Source of the DNA: Asaia bogorensis
GTDB taxonomy: Bacteria > Pseudomonadota > Alphaproteobacteria > Acetobacterales > Acetobacteraceae
Reading direction: 5' to 3'
DNA length: 64,000 nucleotides
Assembly: GCA_945873195.1 (NCBI GenBank)
Contig: CAMCDA010000001.1
Coordinates: 35,646-99,645 of the forward strand
The notes beneath the pieces were generated by a model. That model was not told where the DNA came from. It saw only the letters and a list, made by a program, of their open reading frames with translations, and did no database searches. Position 1 is the stretch's first letter. Each line of letters opens with the position of its first letter. The position numbers and the translations under genes are program-made. Below are positions 47,188 to 56,538 of the stretch, piece by piece.

Positions 47188-48246
47188 ATGAGACGCTTCA
47201 CCGTGCCGTTCGGCGCGGCCATGCTGTTTGGCCTGGCCGCCGTGACCACCTCCGCCGTTGCCCAGGATCTGCCGCGCCGGCAGTTCAAGGTCGTCGGCAC
47301 GTGGTCCAATCTCACCAATTGGCAACGCAACGAGATGCCGCTTTGGACGAAGGAGTTGCCCGCCGCGTCCAACAACGCCATCGGCGCGCAGATCCAGTCG
47401 CTCAGCGACCTCGGCCTGAAAGGCACCGAGGTGATGCGGATGCTCAAGCTCGGCCTCTTTGACTTCGCGCACACGCTGCCGATCTACGTGGCCGAGGACG
47501 CGACGCTCGAAGGCGTCGATCTGGCCGGCACCGCGCGCGATTTTGGGACCGCCCGCAAGGTGACGGAAGTCTATGGACCCATCCTGGCCGATGGCATGGC
47601 CAAGAACTACGGCGCCAAGGTGCTCGCCTGGAACACCTTCCCGGCGCAGATGCTGTATTGCAACAAGCCGATCACCAGCTTGGCCGACATCAAGGGCAAG
47701 AAGGTCCGCGTCCAGGGCGTCAGCCAGGGTGACCTCGTGGCCGGCTTGGGTGGCACCGGCGTCACCATCCCCTTCGCGGAAGTCGTGCCGGCCCTGCAAC
47801 GCGGCACCGTCGATTGCGGCATCACCGGCACCATGCCCGCCTATAAGGCCGGATGGCATGAGGTCACGACCCATGTCCTGCCACTGGCCCTGGGCTTCAC
47901 GGTCGCCAACCTCGTTGTCAGCCTGAACACCTGGAACGGGCTGGACGACAAGACCAAGGCCTTCATGGAAGCACAGGCGAAGACCTGGTCCGATCGCGCC
48001 TGGAAGGTGATCGAGGACGAGAACGACATGGGCCTGATCTGCACGACCGGACAGGGCGGCACCTGCTCGGAGGGCAAGCCCGGCAAGCTGATCGCCGTGA
48101 CACCGACCGACGCGGACAAGGCGTTGCTGGACAAGGTGACCCAGGAAACCGTCCTCACGCGCTGGGCGAAGCGATGCGGCGCGGCCTGCGTGGCGGCCTG
48201 GAACGATACGGTCGGCAAGACGGTCAAGCTGACCGCCGCGCCTTGA
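47188..48246 (+). CDS. TRAP transporter solute-binding protein (DctP family)
   Basis: A 352-residue periplasmic receptor with a signal peptide ending near TSAVAQDL. The DctP pattern is clear: FKVVGTWSNLTNWQ at the N-terminus, the IKGKKVRVQGVSQGDLVAGLGGTGVTIPFAEVVPALQRGTVDCGITG block around residues 165-215, and the conserved arginine that binds the ligand carboxylate in KVRVQG. Two late cysteine pairs (CTTGQGGTC and CGAAC) are unusual. It is the first gene of a complete TRAP system; the ligand is unknown. Confidence 0.92.
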   Translation: MRRFTVPFGAAMLFGLAAVTTSAVAQDLPRRQFKVVGTWSNLTNWQRNEMPLWTKELPAASNNAIGAQIQSLSDLGLKGTEVMRMLKLGLFDFAHTLPIYVAEDATLEGVDLAGTARDFGTARKVTEVYGPILADGMAKNYGAKVLAWNTFPAQMLYCNKPITSLADIKGKKVRVQGVSQGDLVAGLGGTGVTIPFAEVVPALQRGTVDCGITGTMPAYKAGWHEVTTHVLPLALGFTVANLVVSLNTWNGLDDKTKAFMEAQAKTWSDRAWKVIEDENDMGLICTTGQGGTCSEGKPGKLIAVTPTDADKALLDKVTQETVLTRWAKRCGAACVAAWNDTVGKTVKLTAAP

Positions 48247-48278
48247 ACCGATCGCGCCAGCAAGTCGGCGTGATCGGT
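48247..48278 (+). promoter_or_regulatory. Stem-loop after the TRAP binding-protein gene
   Basis: ACCGATCGCGCC (48247-48258) pairs with GGCGTGATCGGT (48267-48278), a 12-bp stem with one G-T pair and an eight-base loop, starting at the dctP stop. No T run follows. Placed between receptor and permease genes, it may protect the receptor mRNA and give it higher expression. Confidence 0.55.
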
Positions 48279-48429
48279 TCGGCCATGACGTCCGCGGAGG
48301 CTTTCCACAGGCCATCCGCGGGCGGCGTGGCGGGCCGATCCCGGGTCTTTTCCTTTCCAGGCGCCATGGCGTGAGCGTCGACGGGCCACGCGCCACGGCG
48401 AGGTTTTTGATAAGACGGAGCATCCCCGT

Positions 48430-49044
48430 TTGACATTTTTCGCACCAGCCGGACGCGCGCTTGCCATCGCCAGCGGCTGGGCCCTGATGGCCATCGCCGT
48501 CCTGACCTGTATCGAGGTCATCGCGCGCAAATTCTACGATTTTTCATTCCAGGGCATTGATGAACTCAGCGGCTACGCGATGGCGATCGTCAGCGCCGCC
48601 GGCTTCACCTATACGCTGACCGAGCGCGCGCATATGCGCATCACCCTGGCCTTTCCCTATCTGCCGAAGGTCGTGTGTGGCGTGCTGCATGTGGTGGCCC
48701 TGATCACGCTGGCGGCGATGGCCATCTTCTGCGCCGTGCGCGGCCTCGCCGAGGTTCAGGCTAGTCTCGGTTCGCACAAGGGCGACTGGATGGACCCGGT
48801 GAACTGGCGCCACGCCAATACACCGATGCAGACACCGCTTTGGATTCCCCAGGCTCTCTGGTTCATCGGCCTCGCGGTCTTCGCCGCCGCGGCCAGCGGG
48901 GCCGCGCTGCATGGCGCCGTCCTGCTGCTCCGCGACCGTGTTCGGTTGGAACAGCTCTATGGCCCGCAAAGCCTGGATGAGGAAATCGAAACGGAAACCC
49001 AACTGGCACGTGAACGCGAACACGCCGAAGGAGCCGCCCGATGA
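48430..49044 (+). CDS. TRAP transporter small permease (DctQ family)
   Basis: A 204-residue four-helix membrane protein. CIEVIARKFYDFSFQGIDELSGYAMAIVSAAGFTYTLTERAHMRITL is the usual DctQ core. It appears to start at a TTG (MTFFAPAGRALAIASGW); there is no better ATG in frame. A charged cytoplasmic tail ends the protein and overlaps the DctM start by four bases (ATGA). Confidence 0.92.
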   Translation: MTFFAPAGRALAIASGWALMAIAVLTCIEVIARKFYDFSFQGIDELSGYAMAIVSAAGFTYTLTERAHMRITLAFPYLPKVVCGVLHVVALITLAAMAIFCAVRGLAEVQASLGSHKGDWMDPVNWRHANTPMQTPLWIPQALWFIGLAVFAAAASGAALHGAVLLLRDRVRLEQLYGPQSLDEEIETETQLAREREHAEGAAR

Positions 49045-50345
49045 TCGACGTCCAGGCCGCCGGCCTCGGCTTCCTCCTGATGCTCGGCCTCATGGCGCTG
49101 GGGCTGCATGTCGCGACCGTGATGTTCATCCTGGGTATCCTCGGCGCCGGGATGTATTTCGGGATGCCCGCGGTGAACGCCCTGGGCGTCGTGTATTTCG
49201 AGCAGATGAACGCGGACCTGCTCATGGCCCTGCCGTTGTTCATCCTGCTGGGCGAGATCCTGGTCCGCTGCGGATCGAGCGAGCGGATGTACCGGTCCCT
49301 GTCGGACTGGCTGAACCCGCTGCCGGGCGGCCTGCTGCACACCAACATCGCCGCCTCGGCGTTGTTTTCGGCGGTGTCCGGGTCCTCGGTCGCCACCGCC
49401 GCCACGATCTCGACCGTGGCGCTGCCGACCTTTCGCAAGCGGTCCTATGATACGCGCATGGTGCTGGGCTCCATCGCCGCCGGCGGGTCGCTGGGCAACC
49501 TGATCCCGCCCGGCTTGGCGCTGATCATCTATGGCGTGCTCACCAACACATCGGTCGCGCGCCTTTACGCCGCCGCGACGATCCCGGGCGCCGTGCTGAC
49601 CGTGATGTTCATGGCCTGCATCGTGATCCTGGCCCTGATCCGCCCATCGATCGCCCCGCGGGAGCCGGTTGTGGACCCGCTACGTGTCCGCCTGGCGCGG
49701 TTGGTCGATCTGCTGCCGCCCATGCTGGTGTTCCTGATCGTCATGGGCAGCATCTACGCCGGCTGGGCAACCGCGACCGAGGCCGCGGCGATTTCCGTGA
49801 TCGCCGCGCTGCCGATCGCCGCCTTCTACCGGCGGCTGTCCATCGGCATGCTGCATGACGCGTACCTGTCGACGATCAAGCTCACATCGCTGAGCATGCT
49901 GATCCTCGCGGCCGCCTTCGTGCTGAATTTCGTGCTGGGCCTGTTGGGCGTGACCGCCACGCTTGGCCGATTCGTCGCCACGCTCGATGTCAGCGCGACG
50001 CAGCTTCTGTACATCCTGTTCGTCTTCTACGTCGTGCTGGGGACGTTCTTCGAGACGCTGCCGATGCTGGTCGGCACCCTGCCGCTGGTGTTCCCGCTGA
50101 TCGTCGCCGCGGGAATCGATCCGGTCTTCTTCGGCGTGTTCCTGGTCCTGATGTGCGAGATATCCCTGATCAGCCCACCGGTCGGGATGACGCTGTATGT
50201 GATCCAGGCGGTCCGCGGCGAGGGATCGATCGGGGACGTATTTCGCGGCACCGTGCCGTTTTTCGTGACGATGCTGCTGATGACGATCGTGCTGATCCAC
50301 TGGCACGACATGGCGCTGTGGCTGCCGCGCGTGGCCTTCGAATAG
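49041..50345 (+). CDS. TRAP transporter large permease (DctM family)
   Basis: A 434-residue sodium-coupled permease with about 12 hydrophobic segments. ALPLFILLGEILVRCGSSERMYRSLSDW, GSSVATAATISTVALPTFRKRSYDTRMVLGSIAAGGSLGNLIPPGLALIIYG and the late ISLISPPVGMTLYVIQ are DctM signatures that line the sodium and substrate path. It is translationally coupled to the small permease and closes the operon before the SRP RNA gene. Confidence 0.94.
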   Translation: MIDVQAAGLGFLLMLGLMALGLHVATVMFILGILGAGMYFGMPAVNALGVVYFEQMNADLLMALPLFILLGEILVRCGSSERMYRSLSDWLNPLPGGLLHTNIAASALFSAVSGSSVATAATISTVALPTFRKRSYDTRMVLGSIAAGGSLGNLIPPGLALIIYGVLTNTSVARLYAAATIPGAVLTVMFMACIVILALIRPSIAPREPVVDPLRVRLARLVDLLPPMLVFLIVMGSIYAGWATATEAAAISVIAALPIAAFYRRLSIGMLHDAYLSTIKLTSLSMLILAAAFVLNFVLGLLGVTATLGRFVATLDVSATQLLYILFVFYVVLGTFFETLPMLVGTLPLVFPLIVAAGIDPVFFGVFLVLMCEISLISPPVGMTLYVIQAVRGEGSIGDVFRGTVPFFVTMLLMTIVLIHWHDMALWLPRVAFE

Positions 50346-50434
50346 GCCGCGTGCGGGCGACGGGGGCCAATCCGAGGCACAAGGTGATTTCACCACCTTG
50401 CCTCCTCCCCCCCAATCGGTGATATGAACGTCCT

Positions 50435-50531
50435 GGGAGGCCGGTGGCGGACGGGCGCCTTGTCTACCCCGGTCAGGTCCGGAAGGAAGCAGCCACGGCG
50501 AGTTTCCGCTCGGGTCGTTCGCCGGTCTCCT
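50435..50531 (+). ncRNA. ffs: Signal recognition particle 4.5S RNA
   Basis: About 97 bases folding as one long hairpin. The invariant domain IV sequence GGTCAGGTCCGGAAGGAAGCAGCC is present at 50471-50494, and the flanks GGGAGGCCGGTGG..GACGGGCG and CGCTCGGGTCG..CCGGTCTCC are complementary with a few G-U pairs. This is the bacterial SRP RNA that binds Ffh for co-translational targeting. TATGAA at 50423-50428 could be its -10. Its place just upstream of dnaX is common in bacteria. Confidence 0.92.
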
Positions 50532-50628
50532 ACATTGCACTTCTCCTGCTTTGCGCTGACGTCCCAGCGCCCCCAAAGCCGTCAGCCGCCATTCGCATGC
50601 CGCCGTGGCGGCCAAGAGACCGCCCCGC

Positions 50629-52629
50629 ATGTCCGGCCTGTTCCAGGACGACCCACCGACCGAGGATGAACCGCCCCCGCCGCCCGATGGGCCAGGGCTG
50701 TTCGGTGACGACTTGCCGGTGCAGGCGCCGGAACCGACCCTGGCGACGCCCTATCGCGTCTTGGCGCGGAAATACCGCCCGACGACATTCGATGATCTGA
50801 TCGGCCAGGACGCGATGGTCCGCATCCTGCGGAACGCCTTCGCCACCGGCCGCGTCGCCCATGCATTCATGCTGACCGGCGTGCGCGGAGTCGGAAAGAC
50901 GACCACCGCCCGCATCATCGCCCGCGCGCTGAACTGCGTTGGCCCCGATGGCCAGGGCGGGCCGACCGCCGATCCCTGCGGCGTTTGCGGCAATTGCGTC
51001 TCGATCCTGGCCGACCGCCACCCCGATGTGGTGGAGATGGACGCCGCCAGCCGCACCGGCGTCGATGACGTCCGCGAAATCATCGAGGCCACCCGATTTC
51101 GCCCCATGCAGGCGCGCACCAAGGTCTTCGTCATCGACGAGGTCCACATGCTGTCGCGCTACGCCTTCAACGCGCTGCTGAAAACGCTGGAGGAACCGCC
51201 GCCGCACGTAAAGTTCGTCTTCGCGACGACCGAACTGCGGAAAGTGCCGATCACCGTCCTGTCCCGCTGCCAGCGCTTTGACCTGCGCCGGGTGCGGATC
51301 GCCGAACTGCACGCCCATTTCGCTCGCATCGCGGTGAAGGAAGGGGTGGAGATCGATCCGCCGGCGCTCGACCTGATCGCGCGCGCCGCGGATGGCTCGG
51401 TGCGCGATGGGCTGTCGATGCTGGACCAGGCGATCGCGCAGGCCGAGGGGACGGTAACCGTCGCCCAGGTCGCCGACATGCTGGGCCAGGCGGACCGCGA
51501 CGCGATCTTCGACCTGCTGGAAGCCGTGATGGCCGGCAAGCCCGCCGCCGCGCTGGCGATCACCGACCGGGCGCATGAGCGCGGCGCCGACCTGGGCACG
51601 CTGCTCCAGGACCTGCTGGAGCTGATCCACACCGTCACCCGCCTGAAATCCATCCCCGGCCTGCGCGACAGCCCCGAATTGCCGGAGGCCGAACGCACCC
51701 GCGGCGCCGACCTCGCGGACCGGCTGGCCGTGCCGACGCTCGCGCGCGCCTGGCAGATGCTGCTGAAAGGCGTGGGAGAGGTCGAATCCGCGCCCGACCG
51801 CCGCTCCGCCGCCGAGATGGTGCTGATCCGCCTGTGCCACGTGAGCGAAATCCCCACGCCCGGCGACCTCGTGCGCCGGATCATGGCCGGCGGCGTCCCG
51901 CCGGCCCCGGCGGGTGGCGGTGGTGCCCCTTCCGGTGGCGGGATGGCGCCCAACGGCGGGTCCGGTTCAGCAGTGTCGTCCGGCCCAGCGATCGGGGCAG
52001 GCACGCAGGCAGGACCTGGAGCCTCCGGCGCCCCGATGGGCAACGGCCCAACGATGTCATCCGGCGGGCCAGCGCGCGCGGTGGCCGGCGGCGGCTCGGT
52101 CATGGCGCTCGCCGCCGAACTGGCCCCGACGGCAACGCCCCAGCCGGCCACCCCGCGTTTGGGCAGTTTCCGCGAAGTCGCCGCCCTGGTCGCCGAACGA
52201 CGGGAGGCGATGCTGCACGCGCATCTGGTGCATTCCGTGCATCTGGTCCGCTTCGCCCCGCCGGTGATCGAAATCCGCACCCGGCCAGAAGCACCGCGCG
52301 ACCTGTCGTCCAAGCTCGCCGCCCTGATGACCGAGGTGACCGGCGCCCGCTGGACCATCGCCGTGTCGACCGCCACGGGGGAGCCGACGCTCGCCGAACA
52401 GGGTGTCGCCGCCGACCAGGCGCGCCGGGTCGCGGCATCGGACCATCCGCTGGTGCGCGCGATCATGGATGCCTTCCCCGGCGCGCGGATCGACAGCGTG
52501 CATGACAGCGGCACCGACGCCTATGGTCTTCCCACCGAGGCAGCGCCACCCGATATGCCTGATTTCGCGCCGCCCGACGCCGAGTTCCTCGACGACGACG
52601 ACGCCTCTCCCTGGGAGTCCGACGCATGA
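50629..52629 (+). CDS. dnaX: DNA polymerase III subunit gamma/tau
   Basis: A 666-residue clamp-loader ATPase. An acidic/proline-rich leader of about 40 residues precedes [18 protein letters not shown]. Walker [11 protein letters not shown] spans 84-93, the zinc-binding cysteines lie in DPCGVCGNC, and [11 protein letters not shown] is Walker B. A flexible Gly/Ser/Pro/Ala region (about 425-505) leads to the C-terminal tau domain that binds the polymerase core. A GTG eight codons upstream is an alternative start. The stop overlaps ybaB by four bases. Confidence 0.95.
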   Translation: MSGLFQDDPPTEDEPPPPPDGPGLFGDDLPVQAPEPTLATPYRVLARKYRPTTFDDLIGQDAMVRILRNAFATGRVAHAFMLTGVRGVGKTTTARIIARALNCVGPDGQGGPTADPCGVCGNCVSILADRHPDVVEMDAASRTGVDDVREIIEATRFRPMQARTKVFVIDEVHMLSRYAFNALLKTLEEPPPHVKFVFATTELRKVPITVLSRCQRFDLRRVRIAELHAHFARIAVKEGVEIDPPALDLIARAADGSVRDGLSMLDQAIAQAEGTVTVAQVADMLGQADRDAIFDLLEAVMAGKPAAALAITDRAHERGADLGTLLQDLLELIHTVTRLKSIPGLRDSPELPEAERTRGADLADRLAVPTLARAWQMLLKGVGEVESAPDRRSAAEMVLIRLCHVSEIPTPGDLVRRIMAGGVPPAPAGGGGAPSGGGMAPNGGSGSAVSSGPAIGAGTQAGPGASGAPMGNGPTMSSGGPARAVAGGGSVMALAAELAPTATPQPATPRLGSFREVAALVAERREAMLHAHLVHSVHLVRFAPPVIEIRTRPEAPRDLSSKLAALMTEVTGARWTIAVSTATGEPTLAEQGVAADQARRVAASDHPLVRAIMDAFPGARIDSVHDSGTDAYGLPTEAAPPDMPDFAPPDAEFLDDDDASPWESDA

Positions 52630-52949
52630 AGAACCTCGCCGGCCTGATGAAGCAGGCCTCGCAGATGCAATCGAAGATGGAGGAGATGCAGGCGCGCCTG
52701 CAGACCATCGAACTCGTGGGCGAAGCCGGCGCCGGGATGGTCCGCGTGACGATGAACGGCAAGGGCGAACTGCGCGGGATCAAGATCGACCCGAAGATCG
52801 TGGACCCGGCGGATTCGGAAGTGCTGGAGGACCTGATCATGGCCGCGCACCGCGACGCCAAGGCAAAGATCGACGCGGCGATGGCCGCCGAGATGCAGCA
52901 GGTCACCGGCGGCCTGAACCTGCCGCCCGGGTTCAAGCTGCCGTTCTGA
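52626..52949 (+). CDS. YbaB/EbfC family nucleoid-associated protein
   Basis: A 107-residue DNA-binding dimer. It begins [55 protein letters not shown], the full family signature, and has the closing [11 protein letters not shown]-type motif as [15 protein letters not shown]. It binds and bends DNA and is almost always found between dnaX and recR, as here. Confidence 0.96.
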   Translation: MKNLAGLMKQASQMQSKMEEMQARLQTIELVGEAGAGMVRVTMNGKGELRGIKIDPKIVDPADSEVLEDLIMAAHRDAKAKIDAAMAAEMQQVTGGLNLPPGFKLPF

Positions 52950-52980
52950 TGCGGCACAGCCGAACCCGGACCGCCTGACC

Positions 52981-53574
52981 ATGGGCGGCCCCGAGATCGA
53001 GACCCTGATCAGCCTGCTTGCCAAGCTCCCCGGCATGGGGCCGCGCAGTGCTCGCCGAGCCGCGCTGCGGATGCTGCAACAGCCGGAGGCGCGGATGCTG
53101 CCGCTGGCCGTCGCGCTGGCCGACGCGGCGCGGGCCGTGAAGCCCTGTGCCGACTGCGGCAACCTCGACAGCCGCGACCCCTGCTCGGTCTGCGTTGATC
53201 CGAACCGCGACCGGTCGGTCATCTGCGTCGTGGAGGGGGTCGGCGACCTCTGGGCCTTGGAACGCGCCGGCGTGCATCGCGGGCTGTATCACGTCCTCGG
53301 CGGCACGCTGTCACCGCTGTCCGGCATCGGCCCCGACGATCTCAACACCGCGTCCCTGCTCGCCCGTGTGACGGAAGGCGAAGTGGCGGAGGTCATCCTG
53401 GCCCTCGGCGCCACGGTCGATGGGGCGACGACGGCGCATTGGCTGTCCGACCGGCTACGGCCGCGCGGCGTGTCGGTGACCCGGGTCGGCCAGGGCGTGC
53501 CGATGGGTGGCGCGCTGGATGTGCTGGATGACGGGACCCTGGCCGCGGCGCTGCGGGCGCGCCGATCCTTCTGA
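52981..53574 (+). CDS. recR: Recombination mediator RecR
   Basis: A 197-residue RecFOR component that helps load RecA on gapped DNA. The helix-hairpin-helix LAKLPGMGPRSARRAALRML is N-terminal, the C4 zinc finger uses Cys56, Cys59, Cys68 and Cys71, and the Toprim domain has VICVVEGVGDLWALE and GGTLSPLSGIGPDDL. The stop codon is the first base triplet of a short tandem repeat. Confidence 0.96.
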   Translation: MGGPEIETLISLLAKLPGMGPRSARRAALRMLQQPEARMLPLAVALADAARAVKPCADCGNLDSRDPCSVCVDPNRDRSVICVVEGVGDLWALERAGVHRGLYHVLGGTLSPLSGIGPDDLNTASLLARVTEGEVAEVILALGATVDGATTAHWLSDRLRPRGVSVTRVGQGVPMGGALDVLDDGTLAAALRARRSF

Positions 53575-53627
53575 ACGCCGATCCTGCTGAATGCCGGTCT
53601 TTCTGAACGCCGGTCTTTCTGAACGGG
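53572..53627. repeat. 16-bp tandem repeat at the recR 3' end
   Basis: Three full units, TGAACGCCGATCCTGC, TGAATGCCGGTCTTTC and TGAACGCCGGTCTTTC, and a partial fourth (TGAACGGG) follow each other from the recR stop codon. The bases before the stop (GCGCCGATCCTTC) look like an earlier degenerate unit. Confidence 0.85.
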
Positions 53628-53638
53628 ATCGGGCCGGC

Positions 53639-54061
53639 TCAGTCCTTGTCGGGCCGCACGATCAGGGTCGTTCCGTCCACGTCCGCGACCAGCAGATGCG
53701 CGCCCGCCTCGGGCGGGGCCACGTCATGCGGCACCCGCGCGGCCCAGTCACTGTCGCCCAATCGCACCCGTCCCGCGCGCCCGTCGAAGGCGATCGCGGT
53801 GGCCGGACGCCCGACCAGGCCGGCGGTCTGCGTGTTCAACCGTCGCACCGGCTTGCGCAGCCGCAGCCCGATGGTGATCGCCAGGGCGCTCAATCCCCCG
53901 AAAGCCAGCACCTGCAACGCGAAGCCGAAGCCGACGACCAGAACCACCAGCCCGGTGCCCAGCGCGCCCAGGCCGATCCACATCAGGAAGGCGCCGGGGA
54001 CGAAGATTTCCAACCCCAGCAGCATCAGCCCGCCGGCAATCCACGGGATCCAGTCGCTCAA
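53639..54061 (-). CDS. NfeD family membrane protein
   Basis: A 140-residue protein: three hydrophobic segments (WIAGGLMLLGLEIFVPGAFLMWIGLGALGTGLVVLVVG and following), then a C-terminal OB-fold domain from about residue 80 (LVGRPATAIAFDGRAGRVRLGDSDWAARV). This is the short NfeD form that pairs with SPFH proteins. Its start overlaps the stop of the SPFH gene by four bases, the usual partnership. Confidence 0.93.
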   Translation of the reverse strand: MSDWIPWIAGGLMLLGLEIFVPGAFLMWIGLGALGTGLVVLVVGFGFALQVLAFGGLSALAITIGLRLRKPVRRLNTQTAGLVGRPATAIAFDGRAGRVRLGDSDWAARVPHDVAPPEAGAHLLVADVDGTTLIVRPDKD

Positions 54062-55056
54062 GTGGCGCCGCCCCAGGGAGCGGTGGGCGCCGGCGGCGGG
54101 TTGGGCCGAGGCGGGCGGGGTGGGGGGGCACCCATGGGCGCGGTATCACCGCCAGCCTTCAGCAGTTCCATTGCCTGGATGATGCCGCCGGCGAGGCCGC
54201 TCGATTCCATCGGCACCACGACCAGGCGCGTGTTCGGCGCGGCGGCGATCTGTTCGAAGGCCTTCACATAGGCGCTGGCGACGAAATACCGCAGCCCCTC
54301 GGTCCCGTGCGTCGCGGCGGCGACGGAAACGACCTCGGTCGCCTCGGCTTCCGCGCGGGCCAGGGCGACCCGGGCCTCGGCGTCGCGGATCGCGGCCTGC
54401 TGGCGCCCCTCGGCTGAGAGGATAAGCGCCTGCTTGTCGCCCTCGGCCCGCTTGATCGAGGCCTCGCGTTCGCCATCCGCGCGGGCCACGACGGCGCGCC
54501 GCTCGCGTTCGGCGGTCATCTGCAGGTTCATCGCCAGGATCAGGTTCTCCGGCGGTTCGATCTTGCGGATTTCGACGCGGCTGACCTTCACGCCCCAGGG
54601 CAGCGTGGCGCCGTCCAGAATGCCGAGGAGGGAAGAATTGATCCGTTCGCGCGACGACAGCGTGGCGTCCAGTTCCATCTCACCGATGACCGAGCGGATA
54701 TTGGTCATTGCCAGGGTGGTCAGCGCGAGTTCCAGGTTCTGCACCTGATAGGCGGCTTTTTCAGGCTCCATCACCCGGAAATAAATGATGCCGTCGACCG
54801 TGACGGTGACGTTGTCGCGGGTGATGACGGTCTGTTCGGGGATTTCGATGACCTGTTCCTGCACGTTCAGCTTGCGGCCGATGCGGTCGATGTAGGGCAG
54901 GACGAATTGCAGGCCTGGCTCCAGCATGCGCGTGTAGGCACCGAAGCGCTCCACCGTCCATATCTGGCCCTGGGGCACGGTCTTGACGCCGGCGAACAGC
55001 GTCATGACGACAAGGACCAGGACGATGACCCAGATTACGACGACGGTTTCGAACAT
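54058..55056 (-). CDS. SPFH/Band 7 (stomatin-like, QmcA-type) protein
   Basis: A 332-residue membrane-anchored scaffold protein. One N-terminal helix (VVVIWVIVLVLVVMTLFAG) is followed by the SPFH domain: VPQGQIWTVERFGAYTRMLEPGLQFVLPYIDRI. A coiled-coil, alanine/glutamate-rich helix (about 195-260) follows, then a proline-rich tail PPPRPPRPNPPP. Such proteins form large ring assemblies in membrane microdomains and are thought to regulate proteases. With NfeD it forms a two-gene operon. I see no catalytic residues. Confidence 0.93.
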   Translation of the reverse strand: MFETVVVIWVIVLVLVVMTLFAGVKTVPQGQIWTVERFGAYTRMLEPGLQFVLPYIDRIGRKLNVQEQVIEIPEQTVITRDNVTVTVDGIIYFRVMEPEKAAYQVQNLELALTTLAMTNIRSVIGEMELDATLSSRERINSSLLGILDGATLPWGVKVSRVEIRKIEPPENLILAMNLQMTAERERRAVVARADGEREASIKRAEGDKQALILSAEGRQQAAIRDAEARVALARAEAEATEVVSVAAATHGTEGLRYFVASAYVKAFEQIAAAPNTRLVVVPMESSGLAGGIIQAMELLKAGGDTAPMGAPPPRPPRPNPPPAPTAPWGGAT

Positions 55057-55145
55057 CCGTGGCTCCGCGTGCTGTTCAGGACAAGGATGATATGCGCCGA
55101 ACGGGGGTCGGACGCCATGTTTTCGTGATGGGCGATCCGACGCGA

Positions 55146-55862
55146 CTACCCCGCCAGGGTGATCGTGATCCGACGGTTCTGCTTGCCCTTGTTCTCGATC
55201 TTCGCCACCTGCACCGGCCCGATCTCTCCGGTCGAGGCCACATGCGTGCCGCCGCAGGGTTGCAGGTCGACCAGTCCCGCCTCATTCCCGACCCGCATCA
55301 GCCGCAGCCGGCCGGTGCCGCGCGGTGGCTGCACCGACATCGTCCTCACCAGGCCGGGATCGGTGTCGAGCACCGCCTCATCCACCCATTCGATCCGCAC
55401 CGGGTGATCGGCGTCGATCAGGGCGTTCAGCCCGGCCTGGATCTCCTCCTTCGGCGGCGGGTTCGGCAGATCGAAATCGAGGCGGGATTTCTCCACCCCT
55501 ACCTGCCCGCCGGTCACCGCGGCGCCCTTGATCAGGCTGCACAGCAGATGCATCGCCGTGTGCATCCGCATCAGCCGGTGCCGCTTTTCCCAGTCGATCG
55601 CGGCCTCCACCGTCGCGCCCACGGGCGGCAGCGTGGCGTCGGGCGCGAGCAGATGCAGGATCGTCTCGCCTTCGCCCTTCACCGCCTCGGAGATCGCGGT
55701 TTCCCCGCCATCCCAGCGCAGCGCGCCGCTGTCACCTGGCTGCCCGCCGCCGCGCGCATAGAAGATGGTGCGGTCCAGCACGATCCCCTCGGGGCCGGCC
55801 GACAGGACGACGGCGTCGGTCACCGCCAGCCGGGGATTGTCGAGGAACAGGCGTTCTGTCAT
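55146..55862 (-). CDS. Alanyl-tRNA editing protein (AlaX family)
   Basis: A 238-residue stand-alone editing domain that removes serine or glycine from misacylated tRNA-Ala. The zinc ligands are His101 and His105 in HTAMH and Cys203 and His207 in CGGTH. YARGGGQPGDSG near residue 35 is the N-terminal subdomain found in the AlaX-M type. The start is MTERLFLDNPRLAV; the long track ORF upstream is the wrong frame of the NUDIX gene. It follows the NUDIX gene by 13 bases. Confidence 0.93.
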   Translation of the reverse strand: MTERLFLDNPRLAVTDAVVLSAGPEGIVLDRTIFYARGGGQPGDSGALRWDGGETAISEAVKGEGETILHLLAPDATLPPVGATVEAAIDWEKRHRLMRMHTAMHLLCSLIKGAAVTGGQVGVEKSRLDFDLPNPPPKEEIQAGLNALIDADHPVRIEWVDEAVLDTDPGLVRTMSVQPPRGTGRLRLMRVGNEAGLVDLQPCGGTHVASTGEIGPVQVAKIENKGKQNRRITITLAG

Positions 55863-55875
55863 GCGGGTGGTTCCT

Positions 55876-56529
55876 TCAGGTCGAAGCGGCGAGCCACTCG
55901 GCCCGCAGCGCAGTACGGCGGGCAGCCAGCCACAGAAGCCCGATCGCGGTGATGGAGTTGGTGAAACGGCCGGCCAGTGCGGCCTCGATCGCCGCATCGG
56001 CGGACCAGACGCGGACGCGGATGTCCTCGTTCTCGACCGCCTCCCCCGCATGCCAGGCGATGCCGTCGGGACCGGTGTCCGGCGCGGTGACGCGGCCGAC
56101 ATAGAGCTCGCATAATTCGTCCGATCCGCCGGCGGTCAGCACATAGCGGCCGATCCATTGCACGCGGTCGGCGTCCATCGCCATCTCCTCCCGCATCTCG
56201 CGGCGGATCGTGACGTCGGGCGCCTCCCCGTCCTCACACAGGCCGGCGGGCAGTTCGACCAGCACGGGATCGAGGCCGGCGGCCAAGGCGGGGAAGCGGA
56301 ACTGTTCGATCAGCACGACCTTGTCGGACACGGGATCGTAAGGCACCAGCGCCGAGGCCCGTCCCCGCCGCCACAGCTCCCAGGTGCGCGTGCCGCTCAT
56401 GGCGCCATCGAAGCGGCGGTGGCGGAACTTCAAGACATCCAGCGGAAACCGCCCCGACCAGACGCGCTGCTCGGATTCGATGACCACGTCGGGATGCTGC
56501 GGAATGGGGCCTGGGATGCGCGGTGCCAT
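55876..56529 (-). CDS. NUDIX hydrolase, ADP-ribose pyrophosphatase-like
   Basis: A 217-residue NUDIX enzyme. The box GLCEDGE..REMREEM (residues 96-116) has the metal-binding glutamates, though the usual glycine after REUxEE is alanine. Upstream VVLIEQFRFPA and the N-terminal domain-swapped strands fit the ADP-ribose/sugar-diphosphate subgroup. It lies between the methyltransferase and AlaX genes on one strand, with short spacers, so co-transcription is likely. Confidence 0.88.
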   Translation of the reverse strand: MAPRIPGPIPQHPDVVIESEQRVWSGRFPLDVLKFRHRRFDGAMSGTRTWELWRRGRASALVPYDPVSDKVVLIEQFRFPALAAGLDPVLVELPAGLCEDGEAPDVTIRREMREEMAMDADRVQWIGRYVLTAGGSDELCELYVGRVTAPDTGPDGIAWHAGEAVENEDIRVRVWSADAAIEAALAGRFTNSITAIGLLWLAARRTALRAEWLAAST

Positions 56530-56538
56530 GCGCCGATC

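Noticed and set aside
49680-50630. 316-residue minus-strand ORF covering the DctM end and SRP RNA
   Set aside because: It runs antisense to DctM, across the SRP RNA gene and into the dnaX start region; no protein family is visible.
53558-53627. Tandem repeat after recR as a small CRISPR or riboswitch
   Set aside because: Units are adjacent with no spacers and only 16 bases long, so a simple tandem repeat explains them.
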